A stretch of DNA of 64,000 nt from Roseburia_C sp051879315 (GCA_051879315.1 JBJELW010000048.1:1-64000); one strand, 5' to 3'. Positions 40,233 to 49,266 are shown, counted from the first letter of the stretch. Translations and numbers: made by a program. The notes: generated by a model from the sequence alone, not told the origin.

Positions 40233-41390
40233 ATGAGATTTAAAGAGGTTATCAAGCGGACAAGTGCAATTGCATTGTCAGCAGCACTTTTAGCAACAGG
40301 TCTTACGGGCTGCGGTTCCACCGGAACAGAGGCACCGGCTGACACATCCGATGCAGCAGTCAGTGATGCAGATGCAGGTGAGGACACCGATGCAGAAGAA
40401 GAGGTTGCATTTGATTCCGAGGAGAACACAATTCGGTTTGCAATTTCTGCAGGTACCATTCGTACCGCTGTTGTAATTCTGGCAGATGAGTTAGGCTACT
40501 ACGAAGAAGAAGGCGTTAATGTAGAGCTTGTCGACAGTAACGATACGGTAGCAACACTGACAGCTATCAGTTCAGGCAAGACAGACGTTGACGTATTTGG
40601 ACAGAGTATTGTTCCCGGTCTTACCTTCATTGCAAATGGTTCTGACTTAGTAATCTTTGAAGGAACTGCTGCAGAAGGTGGTGCCATTGTTTCCAGACCG
40701 GAAGATGTAGAGAAGTACAAGGATTTAGCAAATTATGAGGGCATTACAGCAGCAATGGTTCGTAATGAATCAGGCTGGATTATCACGAGACAGGCATTGT
40801 TAGATGCGGGCTATGATGTGGATTCCATTACATTGATGGAAGTAGACAGTCAGGCAAACGCTGCACAGGCTGTTTCAAAGGGAGAGGCAGACGTTGCATT
40901 CTTCCCGGAGGAGTTTGTGGCTTCATTCTCAGATTTAAATATTGAGGAAGTAATGCCTGTTGCGGAGATTTCCCCTATGTATGTATGCTGCCGTCAGGTT
41001 ACTTCAGCTGAGAAGATAGAGCAGAAGCATGATGCATTTGTGAAGTTTACAAAGGCTAATCTGCGTGCATTCGAATATTTCAGTGACGAATCAAATCGTG
41101 AAGAAATCGATCGTATATTAGCTGAGTTCTCAGGTCAGACAGAGGAATATGTAGACAATTATTTCTTTGTAAATTCTACTACATTGACACTGGATCCCAA
41201 TAAGACTGGTGTGGAAACTTATTATCAGGCATTGATCAATTCCGGCTACTTTGAGGATGGAACGGATGTCGATGTTTCTGATCACATTAATACGGAGATT
41301 TATGAAACTGCATTAAACGAAATCATCGAGGAATATCCGGATGATGAATTTTATCAGGAACAGTTAGAAATCTTCAACCAATATAATTAA
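40233..41390 (+). CDS. ABC-transporter substrate-binding lipoprotein (NMT1/SsuA-like)
   Basis: A 385-residue lipoprotein. The signal peptide ends at LTGC (24-27, Cys27 lipidated), and an Ala/Asp/Glu-rich linker to about residue 60 tethers the domain. The mature part has the NMT1/SsuA pattern: IRFAISAGTIRTAVVILADELGY, ALTAISSGK-DVDVFGQS, then the lobe crossing at ALLDAGYDVDS. Ligands of this group include sulfonates, thiamine precursors and nitrate; cysK downstream favours a sulfur compound. ATG 40233 is 7 bases after GGAGGAG; an in-frame ATG at 40197 has no site. Confidence 0.85.
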   Translation: MRFKEVIKRTSAIALSAALLATGLTGCGSTGTEAPADTSDAAVSDADAGEDTDAEEEVAFDSEENTIRFAISAGTIRTAVVILADELGYYEEEGVNVELVDSNDTVATLTAISSGKTDVDVFGQSIVPGLTFIANGSDLVIFEGTAAEGGAIVSRPEDVEKYKDLANYEGITAAMVRNESGWIITRQALLDAGYDVDSITLMEVDSQANAAQAVSKGEADVAFFPEEFVASFSDLNIEEVMPVAEISPMYVCCRQVTSAEKIEQKHDAFVKFTKANLRAFEYFSDESNREEIDRILAEFSGQTEEYVDNYFFVNSTTLTLDPNKTGVETYYQALINSGYFEDGTDVDVSDHINTEIYETALNEIIEEYPDDEFYQEQLEIFNQYN

Positions 41391-41396
41391 TAAAAA

Positions 41397-41433
41397 ACTG
41401 CCTGCTTCTCGTGATGATACGGAAGCAGGCAGT
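41397..41433 (+). other. Intercistronic hairpin without U tract
   Basis: ACTGCCTGCTTC (41397-41408) and GAAGCAGGCAGT (41422-41433) form a perfect 12-bp stem with a 13-nt loop. TTGAATG follows, so it is not a normal terminator. Such stems after binding-protein genes often protect the upstream message and set a higher level of the binding protein than of the membrane parts. Confidence 0.65.
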
Positions 41434-41462
41434 TGAATGAAAACAGGTAGAAGGAGATATTC

Positions 41463-42257
41463 ATGAGCAAGATAGAAATCAGGAATTTATCGTTTAGCTA
41501 TGAAGAGAATAAAGACAAAACACTGGCGTTGGAGGATATCAATCTTTCCATCGAAGAAGGAGAATTTATCTGTATTTTAGGACCGTCTGGATGTGGAAAA
41601 AGTACATTGTTAAGTCTGCTTGAAGGCTTAAATGTATGTTCCAAGGGCGGAATTTTTATAGATGGAAATGAAATCAAAGGCCCAGGTACGGATCGTGCAG
41701 TTGTCTTTCAGCACTATTCTCTTTTTCCGTGGTTGAGCGCCAAAAAGAATATTATTTTTGGAATTAAGCAGGGAAATAAGAAATATTCCAAAGCGGAACG
41801 GAATGAGCTTGCAGATGAATATCTACGAAATGTAGGATTGGAAGATGCGGCTGACAAATATCCGGCACAGTTGTCCGGAGGTATGCAGCAGCGTGTGGCC
41901 ATTGCAAGAGCATTGGCAATGGAGGCTGATATTCTGCTTATGGATGAGCCTTTTGGTGCCATTGATCCAAAACTTCGTTTGGAACTACAGGAATTGTTTA
42001 GTCGTCTGAGCAAGGAAAAAGGAAAAACAGTGGTTTTTGTCACCCATGATATTGATGAGGCAATTTTACTGGCAGACCGGATCATCGTGATGGAGCCGGG
42101 AAAAGTTCGCGCAGAGATTCCGGTTACAATCCCAAATCCGAGAAAACGTGACGAATTGTCTGGTACGAAAGAGTACCAGAACTTACATAAAAAATTGATT
42201 TCTCTGTTCTATGAGCGTGTTGCACTGGAAATCGGTAATGAGGAGGTAGTGCTGTGA
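41463..42257 (+). CDS. ABC-transporter ATP-binding protein (SsuB/TauB-like)
   Basis: A 264-residue ATPase that powers the importer. Walker A GPSGCGKST (40-48), the Q-loop in VFQHYSLFPWL, signature LSGGMQQRVAIARAL, Walker B LLMDEPFGAIDP and H-loop FVTHDIDEA are all intact. The FPW(L) after the Q-loop is typical of the sulfonate/nitrate/taurine group. AGAAGGAG precedes ATG 41463. It overlaps the permease gene by 4 bases (GTGA). Confidence 0.93.
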   Translation: MSKIEIRNLSFSYEENKDKTLALEDINLSIEEGEFICILGPSGCGKSTLLSLLEGLNVCSKGGIFIDGNEIKGPGTDRAVVFQHYSLFPWLSAKKNIIFGIKQGNKKYSKAERNELADEYLRNVGLEDAADKYPAQLSGGMQQRVAIARALAMEADILLMDEPFGAIDPKLRLELQELFSRLSKEKGKTVVFVTHDIDEAILLADRIIVMEPGKVRAEIPVTIPNPRKRDELSGTKEYQNLHKKLISLFYERVALEIGNEEVVL

Positions 42258-43153
42258 AACTGGTATTTAATCGCGTAAATATCGTATTTATTATTGATTT
42301 ATTACTTGTTTTATTTATGCCCACTTCCCAAAATATTGACTCGCCGTGGGCACTTGTGGTTGTATTGGTTCTGGCAGAGATTCTATTTCTGGTTCAGTAT
42401 GCCAGAAACAAAAAAAAGAGCACCATTGATGTAGCGTTTGTTACCTTTATCTTTTTAGGACTTTGGGATTTTTTGAAAAAACTTGGAAAGTTACATCCGG
42501 TTCTTGTGCCACCACCGGAAAATGTTTTTAATGTATTTATTACCCAGCGGGAACTGATTCTACAGGGAATTGGAAGTTCTGTACTTTTACTGGTATATGG
42601 TGTTGGAATTGCATTAGTGGTTGGCATTGTTTTGGGATTGCTGGTGGGCTGGATTCCCAGATTGCGGGAGGCTGTAATGCCCATTGCCAATGTAATCAGT
42701 CCGATTCCACCACTGGTATATACTCCGTATGTGGTTGCTGTCATGCCTACATTCCGAATGGCGTCCATCTTTGTCATTTTTTCAGCAGTATTTTGGCCCA
42801 CATTTCAGCAGATGGTAGGACGTGTCAGCAGCATGGATCAAAAGATCATTCAGTCAGCTAAGGTTATGAATGTATCAACGCCAACCATGTTGTTTAGAGT
42901 TATTTTACCATATTGTATGCCGGGAATTATTACCGGACTTTCCGGGTCCATGCGGGCAGCGTTTTTGTGTTTGACCGGTGCAGAGCTGTTAGGTGCAAGC
43001 TCAGGTCTGGGATTCTTCGTCAAGAAGTTTTCAGATTATGCGGATTATACCAAGGTAATCGCAGGTATTATTGTGATGGGTATTGTGGTTACAGTGGTTG
43101 AATTGCTGATCAAACTGTTGGAAAAGAAGTGTATCAAGTGGAGATATAACTAA
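42254..43153 (+). CDS. ABC-transporter permease (SsuC/TauC-like)
   Basis: A 299-residue inner-membrane protein with about seven helices. The EAA-type coupling loop is AKVMNVSTPTMLFRVILPYCMPGI, followed by GLSGSMRAAFLCLTGAELLGASSGLGFF, both typical of BPD_transp_1 permeases for sulfonates and related anions. It starts at GTG 42254 within the ATPase stop, with AGGAGG seven bases upstream. The N-terminus has two extra hydrophobic segments before the core. Confidence 0.92.
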   Translation: MKLVFNRVNIVFIIDLLLVLFMPTSQNIDSPWALVVVLVLAEILFLVQYARNKKKSTIDVAFVTFIFLGLWDFLKKLGKLHPVLVPPPENVFNVFITQRELILQGIGSSVLLLVYGVGIALVVGIVLGLLVGWIPRLREAVMPIANVISPIPPLVYTPYVVAVMPTFRMASIFVIFSAVFWPTFQQMVGRVSSMDQKIIQSAKVMNVSTPTMLFRVILPYCMPGIITGLSGSMRAAFLCLTGAELLGASSGLGFFVKKFSDYADYTKVIAGIIVMGIVVTVVELLIKLLEKKCIKWRYN

Positions 43154-43174
43154 TTACGAAAGGAAAAGGGAATT

Positions 43175-44104
43175 ATGGGAAAGATTTATCACAGTGTTTT
43201 GGAGTTGATCGGACATACACCGTTGATTGAACTGCATCGGTTGGAAGAGGCAGAGGCAACGGAAGCGCATATACTTGCAAAACTGGAAGCATTCAATCCG
43301 GCAGGCAGTATTAAGGATCGTACTGCTTTAAATATGGTCCGGGCAGCAGAAGAGGAAGGCAAGTTAAAGCCGGGCGGGACTATCATTGAAGGTACTTCCG
43401 GAAATACCGGTATCGGTTTGGCGGCACTTGGAGCTGCCAAGGGATATAGTGTAAAAATCTGTATGCCGGATAATGTGTCCCGGGAGCGCAGTGTATTGCT
43501 GAAATCATATGGAGCAGAAGTTTATCTGACACCTGGCGAGGAGAATATGGCAGGTGCGGGGGCTAAAGCGCAGGAATTGGGAGCCCAGATAGAGAATTCC
43601 GTGGTAATCGGACAGGGCGCAAATCCGAATAATCCGGATGCACATTATAAGACCACAGGACCGGAAATCTGGGAAGATACTGATGGAAAAGTTGACATTT
43701 TTGTTGCAACGTCTGGAACCGGTGGAACAATCAGTGGAACCGGAAAGTATCTGAGGGAGAAGAACCCGGACGTTGAGATTATTGCTGTGGAACCACTGGG
43801 AAGTCCAGTATTAAATGGTGGGGAACATGGACCTCATAAGATTCAGGGAATCGGTGGTGGAGGAATACCGCCGGTTACAGATGCTTCCCTTTTTAACGAG
43901 GTGATCGATGTCAGCGATGAAGATGCGTATGCATATGCCAACAAGCTGCCGAAGGTAGAGGGAATTTCAATCGGTATTTCTGCCGGTGCTGCATTATGGG
44001 CAGCGGTGCAGGTGGCAAAGCGTCCGGAGAACAAGGGAAAGAATATCGTTGTTATTTTCCCGGATAATGGAGATCATTATTTATCCAGTGACCTTTACGA
44101 TTAA
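43175..44104 (+). CDS. cysK: Cysteine synthase A (O-acetylserine sulfhydrylase)
   Basis: A PLP enzyme making cysteine from O-acetylserine and sulfide. In 309 residues, Lys47 (NPAGSIKDR) forms the Schiff base, TSGNTG binds the substrate carboxylate, and GTGGTISGTG binds the PLP phosphate. The C-terminal GISAGAA is present. It begins 21 bases after the permease gene, so the importer and cysteine synthesis are likely one transcript; the imported compound may therefore be a sulfur source. Confidence 0.94.
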   Translation: MGKIYHSVLELIGHTPLIELHRLEEAEATEAHILAKLEAFNPAGSIKDRTALNMVRAAEEEGKLKPGGTIIEGTSGNTGIGLAALGAAKGYSVKICMPDNVSRERSVLLKSYGAEVYLTPGEENMAGAGAKAQELGAQIENSVVIGQGANPNNPDAHYKTTGPEIWEDTDGKVDIFVATSGTGGTISGTGKYLREKNPDVEIIAVEPLGSPVLNGGEHGPHKIQGIGGGGIPPVTDASLFNEVIDVSDEDAYAYANKLPKVEGISIGISAGAALWAAVQVAKRPENKGKNIVVIFPDNGDHYLSSDLYD

Positions 44105-44173
44105 ATATGATAATCCGCAGTTTGTCGCGGAGTATGAAAACGGATGATGGAGAAAAAGGGAGATAGTAAAAAT

Positions 44174-45283
44174 ATGGCAGATTTTGGATGTTGTGGAGAA
44201 TCCATCGTATCAGTCGGAGAAGAGATTGTCGGAGGATTCGTGAACTGGAGTGATGAGGAAGCAGATCGGGATGCTGCAGAGCGTGGAGTTTTGCCAAGAC
44301 CGAAGAAAAAGGGGCGTGAAATCGATCAGCGTGGAGCATTTGTTCGCCAGCAAAATCGTTTTTCGACTCCTTTTGGGGATGGAGAGGGCGAGTTAAAAGC
44401 CGAAGCAGGAAAATACCGTCTGATTTGGTTTAAGGGATGTCAATGGTCTAATCGGGCATCCATTGTCAGAGAATTATTGGGATTACAGGATGCCATTAGT
44501 GTCAATCTTGTGGATCATTCCGGCGAGACCAATAAATACGGTTGGGGATTTTCCCAGGAGCCAAATCATGAAGATCCGGTATTAGGTGTCAAGTTTTTAA
44601 GTGAACTTTATAAAAACGCAGATCCCGATTACGCCGATCGCGCGACGGTTCCGGCGCTTGTGGATGTGACTACAAAGAAAGTGGTAAATAACGACTATCA
44701 TCGACTCACTAACTATTTCGAAGTGGAATTTCGTCCATTTCAGGCGGAGGACGCACCGGACTTGTACCCGGAGGAACTGCGCAAGGAGATTGATGATTTC
44801 AATGAATGGTTGTTCCCTCATATCAACAATGCTCATTACCGGATGGCATTCTGCCAATCCATAGAGGCATATCAGGAGGCATTTGAAGATTTTTATGATT
44901 CAATGGACCAGCTGGAGGAACGGTTATCGAAGAACCGGTTTTTATTTGGTGATTATATAACAGACAGTGACGTTCGGTTTTTTGTAACTCTGACCAGATT
45001 TGACACCAATTATTATCGTAATCTGGGACCCTTGAAGCGCCGTGTTGTGGATTATGAGAATATTTGGGCATATGCAAGAGATTTGTATGAGATTCCTGCA
45101 TTTAAGAATAATACCTATTTCCGTGATTTTTCTAAAGGCCGGGGAAATAAAAATGCAGATTTCGTAGATTTTAATACCCGTTTTGTAGATCAGATAGATT
45201 ATGAAGCCTTCTGGTCAACCCCACAGAATCGAAAAGCATTGAGCAAGACACCTGAAGAGAAATTCTTACGACATAAAAAATAA
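44174..45283 (+). CDS. Xi-class GST-like protein (glutathionyl-hydroquinone reductase homologue)
   Basis: A 369-residue homologue of Xi-class glutathione transferases. Cys89 in WFKGCQWSNR takes the catalytic place of family CPWAHR. TVPALVDVTTKKVVNND and DLYPEELRKEIDDFN follow, and the helical domain has RFLFGDYITDSDVRFFVTLTRFD. Xi-class enzymes reductively remove thiol groups from thioether conjugates. In an operon with cysK this would suit release of sulfur from a conjugate. The start is uncertain: ATG 44174 (GGGAG 11 bases upstream) or ATG 44144/44147. Confidence 0.82.
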   Translation: MADFGCCGESIVSVGEEIVGGFVNWSDEEADRDAAERGVLPRPKKKGREIDQRGAFVRQQNRFSTPFGDGEGELKAEAGKYRLIWFKGCQWSNRASIVRELLGLQDAISVNLVDHSGETNKYGWGFSQEPNHEDPVLGVKFLSELYKNADPDYADRATVPALVDVTTKKVVNNDYHRLTNYFEVEFRPFQAEDAPDLYPEELRKEIDDFNEWLFPHINNAHYRMAFCQSIEAYQEAFEDFYDSMDQLEERLSKNRFLFGDYITDSDVRFFVTLTRFDTNYYRNLGPLKRRVVDYENIWAYARDLYEIPAFKNNTYFRDFSKGRGNKNADFVDFNTRFVDQIDYEAFWSTPQNRKALSKTPEEKFLRHKK

Positions 45284-45336
45284 TCCTTGTACATGGATTT
45301 CATATTTGCAGAAAGAATGTTTTTAAGGGAGAGAAT

Positions 45337-45819
45337 ATGAATATTTCATATAAAACCACGAAAGAAAATGTGAATTGGCAGGAAGTGGCTGAGGTGTTGG
45401 ATCGTTCGGGATTGTCACATCATACTGCAGAAGAACAGGAAATCATGTTCACAAACAGTTATTCGGTTGTATTCGTATATGATGACGATCGTATTGTTGG
45501 TGTGGCGAGAGCACTGTCCGATGGAATCAGTCAGGCATCTGTCTATAATATAGCATTGGATAAGGAATATCAGGGGAACGGGATTGGCAGAGAAATGATC
45601 GAACGGCTGTTGGCACCTCTTGCCGGACAGACTATCATTCTGTATACTCATCCTAAAAATCTTGGTCTGTATGAAAAGTTAGGATTCCGGAGAAATAAGA
45701 CGGCAATGTGCATAATGGCCCAAACGCCGGAACATATGGAGTGGATGGAAAAAACAGGTTTTCTCTTGCCGGAGAACTACCGGTTTGAAGGGGAAGAGAA
45801 ATGGGAGTTTCATAAGTAA
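45337..45819 (+). CDS. GNAT-family N-acetyltransferase
   Basis: A 160-residue acetyl-CoA-dependent acyltransferase. Motif A is IALDKEYQGNGIGREMIERLL (the Q-x-x-G-x-G/A loop binds CoA), motif B is LYTHPKNLGLYEKLGFRR. The acceptor is unknown. It is the last gene of the importer-cysK-GST group, 53 bases after the GST-like gene, and is closed by a strong terminator. A role in acylating the imported compound or a cysteine derivative is only a guess. Confidence 0.88.
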   Translation: MNISYKTTKENVNWQEVAEVLDRSGLSHHTAEEQEIMFTNSYSVVFVYDDDRIVGVARALSDGISQASVYNIALDKEYQGNGIGREMIERLLAPLAGQTIILYTHPKNLGLYEKLGFRRNKTAMCIMAQTPEHMEWMEKTGFLLPENYRFEGEEKWEFHK

Positions 45820-45827
45820 GTAAATAT

Positions 45828-45876
45828 AAAAGCCATGAAACAGACAGGAGCAATCCTGATGTTTCATGGCTTTTTT
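45828..45876. terminator. Bidirectional terminator between GNAT gene and typA
   Basis: A 15-bp perfect outer stem (45828-45842 with 45860-45874) holds an inner AGGA/TCCT pair and is flanked by A and T runs. It is suited to both converging genes. Confidence 0.85.
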
Positions 45877-45920
45877 GTCGGGTTGTCGCAGCCTGTTATG
45901 TCAGGCCCGGGCTGGCGACT

Positions 45921-47750
45921 TTATTTCTTAAAATTCGCACGTTTTCTAAGAGTGGGATCCAGAATCCGTTTGCGGATACGCAGGGATTCCGGCGTAACTT
46001 CCAGAAGTTCATCCACATCGATAAAGTCCAGTGCCTGCTCTAAGGACAGCACTTTTGGCGGAACCAGTGTCAGTGCTTCATCCGCGGAAGAGGAACGGGT
46101 GTTGGTCAGATGCTTTTTCTTACATACATTCAATTCGATATCTTCAGCCTTGGCGGAAGAACCGATGACCATACCGGAGTATACCTTTACGCCCGGTCCG
46201 ATAAATAAGGTACCGCGCTCCTGGGCAGAGAATAGGCCGTAAGTTACGGATTCGCCGCTTTCGAAGGCAATCAGGGAGCCCTGTTTGCGGTATGCGATAT
46301 CTCCCTTGTAGGGGGCATATCCGTCAAAAATGGTGTTGATGATTCCATTTCCCTTGGTGTCGGTCAGGAACTCTCCACGGTAACCGATGAGACCACGGGA
46401 AGGAATGTAGAACTCCAAACGGGTGTAGCCGCCGCTGATGGGCTTCATGTTGCGGAGCTCACCTTTGCGCTGGCTTAACTTGTCGATGACTGTTCCGGTG
46501 AAGTCATCCGGTACATCCACGTAAGCAATCTCCATAGGCTCTAACTTTTTGCCGTTTTCATCAGTGTGATAAAGCACCTCAGCCTTACTTACAGCAAATT
46601 CATAACCTTCACGGCGCATATTCTCAATCAGGACGGATAAATGCAGTTCTCCACGGCCGGATACCTTGTAGCTGTCGGCATTTTCTGTCTCCTCTACACG
46701 AAGGCTCACGTCTGTATTTAACTCCTTAAAGAGACGATCCCGGATGTGACGGGAAGTGACATATTTTCCTTCCTGGCCAGCCAGCGGACTGTCATTTACG
46801 ATGAAGTTCATGGACAGAGTGGGCTCGGAAATCTTCTGGAAGGGAATGGCAACCGGGTTTTCCGGAGCGCAGATGGTATCGCCGATATGAATATCGGAAA
46901 TACCGGAAATAGCCACGATGGAACCAATCTTTGCCTCAGTGACATCCACCTTGTTTAATCCGTCAAACTCGTACAGTTTGCTGATCTTTACCTTCTGCCG
47001 CTTGTCCGGTTCATGATGGTTTACAACAACTGCTTCCTGATTCACGCGAAGGCAGCCGTTATCTACTTTACCCACACCGATTCGACCCACGTACTCATTG
47101 TAGTCAATGGTACTGATCAGCACCTGGGTGTTGGCGTCGGGATCGCCGGTGGGAGCGGGGATATAGTCAATAATGGTTTCGAAGAGAGGCGTCATATCCT
47201 TCTTCTCATCATTCAGATCACGCACTGCGTAACCGTCTCTTGCGGAAGCGAAGATGAAAGGGCAGTCTAACTGTTCTTCGGAAGCATCCAAGTCCATAAA
47301 CAACTCTAACACCTCGTCAATCACCTCATCCGGGCGGGCTTCCGGGCGGTCGATTTTATTGACGCAAACGATAACCGGAAGATCTAACTCTAATGCCTTC
47401 ATCAAAACGAATTTTGTCTGAGGCATGGCTCCCTCGAAAGCGTCTACCACTAAAATGACACCGTTTACCATTTTCAGCACACGCTCCACTTCGCCGCCGA
47501 AGTCTGCATGGCCGGGGGTGTCAATAATGTTGATCTTCACATCCTTGTAAAATACGGCAGTGTTTTTGGAAAGGATGGTGATACCACGTTCACGCTCAAT
47601 GTCATTTGAGTCCATGACACGCTCCTGAACCTCCTGGTTAGCGCGGAATACACCACTTTGCTTTAACAATTCATCAACCAGAGTGGTTTTGCCGTGATCA
47701 ACATGGGCAATAATTGCGATGTTTCGAATATCATCTCTTGTTGTCTGCAT
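45921..47750 (-). CDS. typA: Translational GTPase TypA/BipA
   Basis: A ribosome-associated GTPase of 609 residues with roles in cold and stress adaptation and 50S assembly. It has AHVDHGKTTL (G1), DTPGHADFGGEV (G3) and NKIDRPEARP (G4), then the EF-G-like domains and the BipA-specific C-terminal domain with PSRGLIGYRGEFLTDTKG. The reverse-strand AAAAGGAG precedes the start. It has its own promoter and a foldable leader, and ends at the shared terminator at 45828-45876. Confidence 0.97.
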   Translation of the reverse strand: MQTTRDDIRNIAIIAHVDHGKTTLVDELLKQSGVFRANQEVQERVMDSNDIERERGITILSKNTAVFYKDVKINIIDTPGHADFGGEVERVLKMVNGVILVVDAFEGAMPQTKFVLMKALELDLPVIVCVNKIDRPEARPDEVIDEVLELFMDLDASEEQLDCPFIFASARDGYAVRDLNDEKKDMTPLFETIIDYIPAPTGDPDANTQVLISTIDYNEYVGRIGVGKVDNGCLRVNQEAVVVNHHEPDKRQKVKISKLYEFDGLNKVDVTEAKIGSIVAISGISDIHIGDTICAPENPVAIPFQKISEPTLSMNFIVNDSPLAGQEGKYVTSRHIRDRLFKELNTDVSLRVEETENADSYKVSGRGELHLSVLIENMRREGYEFAVSKAEVLYHTDENGKKLEPMEIAYVDVPDDFTGTVIDKLSQRKGELRNMKPISGGYTRLEFYIPSRGLIGYRGEFLTDTKGNGIINTIFDGYAPYKGDIAYRKQGSLIAFESGESVTYGLFSAQERGTLFIGPGVKVYSGMVIGSSAKAEDIELNVCKKKHLTNTRSSSADEALTLVPPKVLSLEQALDFIDVDELLEVTPESLRIRKRILDPTLRKRANFKK

Positions 47751-47791
47751 AATTGAAACTCCTTTTAAAATCTACAACTCCATTTCCTCAT

Positions 47792-47832
47792 GTCGGTGTG
47801 GCAAGTCCCGGACCTACCGCTAAATGACCGAC
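47792..47832 (-). promoter_or_regulatory. Foldable leader hairpin of typA
   Basis: On the reverse strand GTCGGT (47827-47832) pairs with ACCGAC (47792-47797), and inside it an 8-bp stem GGTAGGTC/GACTTGCC has two wobbles. It lies just downstream of the predicted typA promoter and 40 nt before its start codon. A temperature- or ribosome-linked role is a guess. Confidence 0.45.
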
Positions 47833-47838
47833 TTTCTC

Positions 47839-47866
47839 ATTTTAGCATAAAATATGAAATAAGCAA
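47839..47866 (-). promoter_or_regulatory. typA promoter
   Basis: On the reverse strand TTGCTT (47866-47861), a 16-base spacer and TAAAAT (47844-47839) with an upstream TGC extended -10. The rest of the gap to 48025 holds no clear promoter for the forward gene. Confidence 0.55.
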
Positions 47867-48025
47867 GTTTTTTTATGGGAACATCACGTTATGGTCATGA
47901 AGTGATTTTTAGAACATTTTCTGCCAAAAAACGAATTTAAGTTGTCGACATGTTTTGCGAAGTTTCTTCTTGAGGTAGGTGATATGGTAAGTGAGTTCAA
48001 AACACAGAGAAAGGGAGAAAGATTC

Positions 48026-48655
48026 ATGGCAGATAAAATTTTTGAAAACAATCAGGTATCTATTGTAGGGGAGATCATAACCGAGTTCCGTTACAGTCAC
48101 GAAGTATATGGAGAGGGCTTCTATATGGTGGATGTATCCGTAAACCGCTTGAGCAATTTTGCTGACTACATTCCGTTGATGATTTCGGAACGTCTGATCG
48201 ATACCTCCAAAAGCTACATAGGACAGAAAATCCACGTAAGTGGACAGTTCCGCTCCTACAACCGGCATGAGGAGATAAAGAACCGGCTGGTTTTATCGGT
48301 ATTTGTGCGGGAACTGGAATTTTTGGAGGATGAGGAGCCGGAGGATCTGAAAAGCAATGAGATTTTTCTGGACGGCTACATCTGTAAAGCACCCATTTAT
48401 CGGAAGACCCCGTTGGGAAGAGAGATTGCGGATCTCCTGATTGCAGTGAACCGTTCTTATGGCAAGTCTGATTACATTCCCTGCATTTGCTGGGGAAGAA
48501 ATGCGCGGTTTTCATCCGGGTTTGAGGTGGGAACCCATGTGCAGATCGTGGGCAGGATTCAGAGTCGGGAATACGTGAAAAAGCTCAGTGAGGACGAAGT
48601 GGAGAAGCGCATTGCCTACGAGGTGTCAGTAAGCAAAATTGATTGCATGGAATAA
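48026..48655 (+). CDS. Single-stranded-DNA-binding-like protein with two OB folds
   Basis: A 209-residue protein. Two consecutive OB-type segments can be seen: about 10-100 (NNQVSIVGEI...IHVSGQFRSYN) and about 112-205 (NEIFLDGYICKAPIYRKTPLGREIADLLIAVNR...CICWGRNARF...VQIVGRIQSREY). The second is SSB-like. There is no acidic DDDIPF-type tail, so it is not the canonical SSB. AAGGGAG is 8 bases before ATG 48026; earlier in-frame starts lack a site. Its role is unknown; PriB-like or repair accessory functions are possible. Confidence 0.75.
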   Translation: MADKIFENNQVSIVGEIITEFRYSHEVYGEGFYMVDVSVNRLSNFADYIPLMISERLIDTSKSYIGQKIHVSGQFRSYNRHEEIKNRLVLSVFVRELEFLEDEEPEDLKSNEIFLDGYICKAPIYRKTPLGREIADLLIAVNRSYGKSDYIPCICWGRNARFSSGFEVGTHVQIVGRIQSREYVKKLSEDEVEKRIAYEVSVSKIDCME

Positions 48656-48748
48656 TGAGGCTAGGGATGACTAACCGGATTGCTTTTTGAAATAAAGTGT
48701 GGTATTGTAAACAAATCTGAAGAAAATATTTGTCAGTGGAGGAGTATC

Positions 48749-49234
48749 ATGGAAAAAGGTTCGATTCAGATTTATTACGGTGCAGGTCGCGGAAAGACAG
48801 ACGCAGCATTGGGGAATGCACTTCTGGCAGCCAGCGAGAACAAAAGTGTGATCGTCATTCAGTTTTTAAAAGGTAAGACTAAGGATCAGATGGATTTTAT
48901 GCAGAGACTTGAACCGGAAATTAAATTTTTCTGCTTTGAAAAGTCCGAGGAATATTACGAGGATTTGTCGGATGAAAAGAAGGCAGAAGAAGAACTTAAT
49001 ATGAAAAATGGTTTGAATTTTGCAAAGAAGGTCCTGGTGACAGGGGAATGCAATCTGCTGATTCTGGATGAGATTTTAGGGGTAATCGACGAAGGAATCG
49101 TTTCACCGGAAGAATTGAGAACCGTGCTGGACTCCAAGATGGAGGATACGGAGATTATAATGACCGGTCGGCGCCTGGATGCTTCTCTGCGAAACATGGC
49201 AGATGAAGTTTATAATATCGCACCGGAAAAGTAG
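48749..49234 (+). CDS. ATP:corrinoid adenosyltransferase-like protein (CobO/BtuR fold)
   Basis: A 161-residue P-loop protein: YYGAGRGKTDAALG (family GDGKGKTTAA), VIQFLKGKT, LLILDEILG (Walker B) and a final EIIMTGRRLDASL, which match CobA/CobO corrinoid adenosyltransferases. The P-loop has Asp in place of the usual second Thr (GKT-D), and the protein is shorter than typical (about 180-200). No cobalamin gene is near. GGAGG precedes ATG 48749. The dapA promoter begins 4 bases after its stop. Confidence 0.75.
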   Translation: MEKGSIQIYYGAGRGKTDAALGNALLAASENKSVIVIQFLKGKTKDQMDFMQRLEPEIKFFCFEKSEEYYEDLSDEKKAEEELNMKNGLNFAKKVLVTGECNLLILDEILGVIDEGIVSPEELRTVLDSKMEDTEIIMTGRRLDASLRNMADEVYNIAPEK

Positions 49235-49237
49235 AGG

Positions 49238-49266
49238 TTGACATCATCTGTTGAGGGTGTTATATT
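49238..49266 (+). promoter_or_regulatory. Sigma-A promoter of the lysine-regulated dapA-dapB run
   Basis: A perfect TTGACA (49238-49243), a 17-base spacer and TATATT (49261-49266). The predicted start is near 49273, directly before the riboswitch. Confidence 0.85.
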
